64,000 bases of DNA. Source: Pipra filicauda. Taxonomy: Eukaryota; Chordata; Aves; Passeriformes; Pipridae. Every line of letters starts with the position of its first letter. The stretch's first letter is position 1. Below are positions 63,001 through 64,000 of this stretch, piece after piece. The translations under genes were made by a program, and so were the position numbers. The notes beneath the pieces were generated by a model. The model worked only from the letters and a program-made list of their open reading frames with translations, had not been told where the DNA came from and did no database searches. The stretch covers positions 1,550,001 to 1,614,000 of the forward strand of contig NW_024104140.1 in the NCBI RefSeq assembly GCF_003945595.2, read 5' to 3'.

Positions 63001-64000
63001 AAACTAAAGGGTGGTGTTTGCTGTCACACTCATTCAAGAAGCTGATCACTGGTGAAGCTGAGACTAGAAAGTAATCAGGGGTGGTTTTTTTTTTGAAAGC
63101 CATGTTAAGTCCCACAAAAGCCTATAAATGCATACAGGAATCTAAAAAGATAGTCCTGATAAAATCATGGGATTTTTGTCTGATGATGCCATATTAACAG
63201 CCCTACGTTTGTAGATGACTCTTTATGGAGAAAGGCAAGCATTTAATTGCTTGAGACAAGTCAGTTTGAGAAACTGTTCCCAGGAGATATGCTAGAACCT
63301 GTACTCATTAGGCCTTGCATTTGATCTGGCTGCCGCTAATGACATCACGGGGCCTTGGCTTGCTTACTTGCCCTTATTCTTCCTCACTCTGTCTGCATAA
63401 AGAAATCTCTGGGGGAAAAGGAGTGGCTTGGGCATGTGAGAATTTGAACTGGACACTGAATCTACAGGATCTTCTTCTAGTCTGGTGATTGGCAAATGCA
63501 GTCATGCTGTCAAATGACTTCTTCAGACCTTCTGCCTGCTCATATGTCTTGACAATACTGTTATGCGTGATAGCAAAGCACCCTTCCTTGTATCCTATAC
63601 TTTGCTCCATCAGAATCTGTATGACTAGTCCTGGATGCATGCCTAGATTTGCGGCTCATCATTATGTCTGCCCAGCATGTAGCCTGATGCCTAAATATTT
63701 TCTTTGGGATCCTAGGTAATTGAGATTTCTCAAGGGGAAAGGTATGTCTGCAGTGGGAGATGAATGTTTCAGGAAATTTAACATATCTGAATATGCACTG
63801 CAGCACCTTTTCCACAGTATTTTGGAACTTTTTTTTGAGATTGGAGAAAATGGATTTTGCATGTAATGTATTTTTTAATATTACATATATTGCATATTGA
63901 AACACACACATTAGGCAACAGTGCACATCGGCAGCAGTAACAGCCTTTGGCTGACACGGAGTTACAAGAATAATGCATCACTCAGAAGGGAAAAGAGGAA
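57077..64000. other. Unique non-coding stretch to the window end
   Basis: No gene, RNA or mobile element recognised. The longest frames are 149 codons (61673-62122, plus) and 123 codons (58736-59107 and an overlapping frame, minus). Overlap of long frames in several phases and absence of domains mark them as chance frames. A TGACATCA, a CRE-like variant, occurs at 63340-63347 in a GC-richer patch. Confidence 0.55.

Noticed and set aside
63340..63347. TGACATCA, a CRE/ATF-like octamer in a GC-richer patch
   Set aside because: A single variant octamer with no promoter context is expected by chance in 64 kb.

Overview
This window reads as non-coding nuclear DNA of a bird. The evidence is the repeat content: almost every recognisable element is a CR1 LINE, several ending in the short ATTCTRTG-type 3' tail typical of avian CR1, together with three isolated endogenous-retrovirus LTRs of types familiar from bird genomes. 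No L1, Alu-like SINE or other mammalian repeat was seen. The sequence is AT-leaning and CpG-poor. I cannot name the species; a neognath bird is likely, and anything finer is a guess.

I found no protein-coding gene or exon I would defend. Open frames are short (none above 188 codons), most lie in unique sequence without recognisable domains, and the better ones (about 14.5 and 49.5 kb) fall inside CR1 copies. No tRNA, rRNA or CRISPR was seen. The window is best read as intergenic desert or the inside of a very large intron.

Layout. 0-13 kb: unique sequence with one ancient CR1 reverse-transcriptase remnant near 1.4-1.8 kb. 13.0-15.2 kb: a three-layer nested composite, in which an old plus-strand CR1 was interrupted by a 642-bp solo LTR (perfect 5-bp target duplication, GACAA) and by a younger CR1. 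17.2-17.9 kb: an ancient CR1 3' end. 18.9-24.0 kb: the densest CR1 cluster, with three minus-strand fragments around a 1.1-kb plus-strand copy that keeps the end of the reverse-transcriptase frame. 24-33 kb: mostly unique, with an ancient minus-strand CR1 at 30.6-31.1 kb and a CR1 tail at 32.4 kb. 33.7-34.2 kb and 37.5-38.1 kb: two further LTRs, plus and minus. 38-64 kb: mostly unique, with one CR1 at 49.5-50.1 kb, several microsatellites, and a few short ordered motif arrangements (paired POU octamers at 55.4 kb, a palindromic homeodomain site at 44.27 kb) that could mark conserved enhancers.

No new biological system is evident. The most informative items are the nested 13.0-15.2 kb composite, which gives a relative insertion history, the ancient CR1 remnants, and the paired-octamer block at 55.4 kb. 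All repeat family calls rest on recognition of consensus-like sequence by eye; edges of old elements are good to roughly 20-100 bp.
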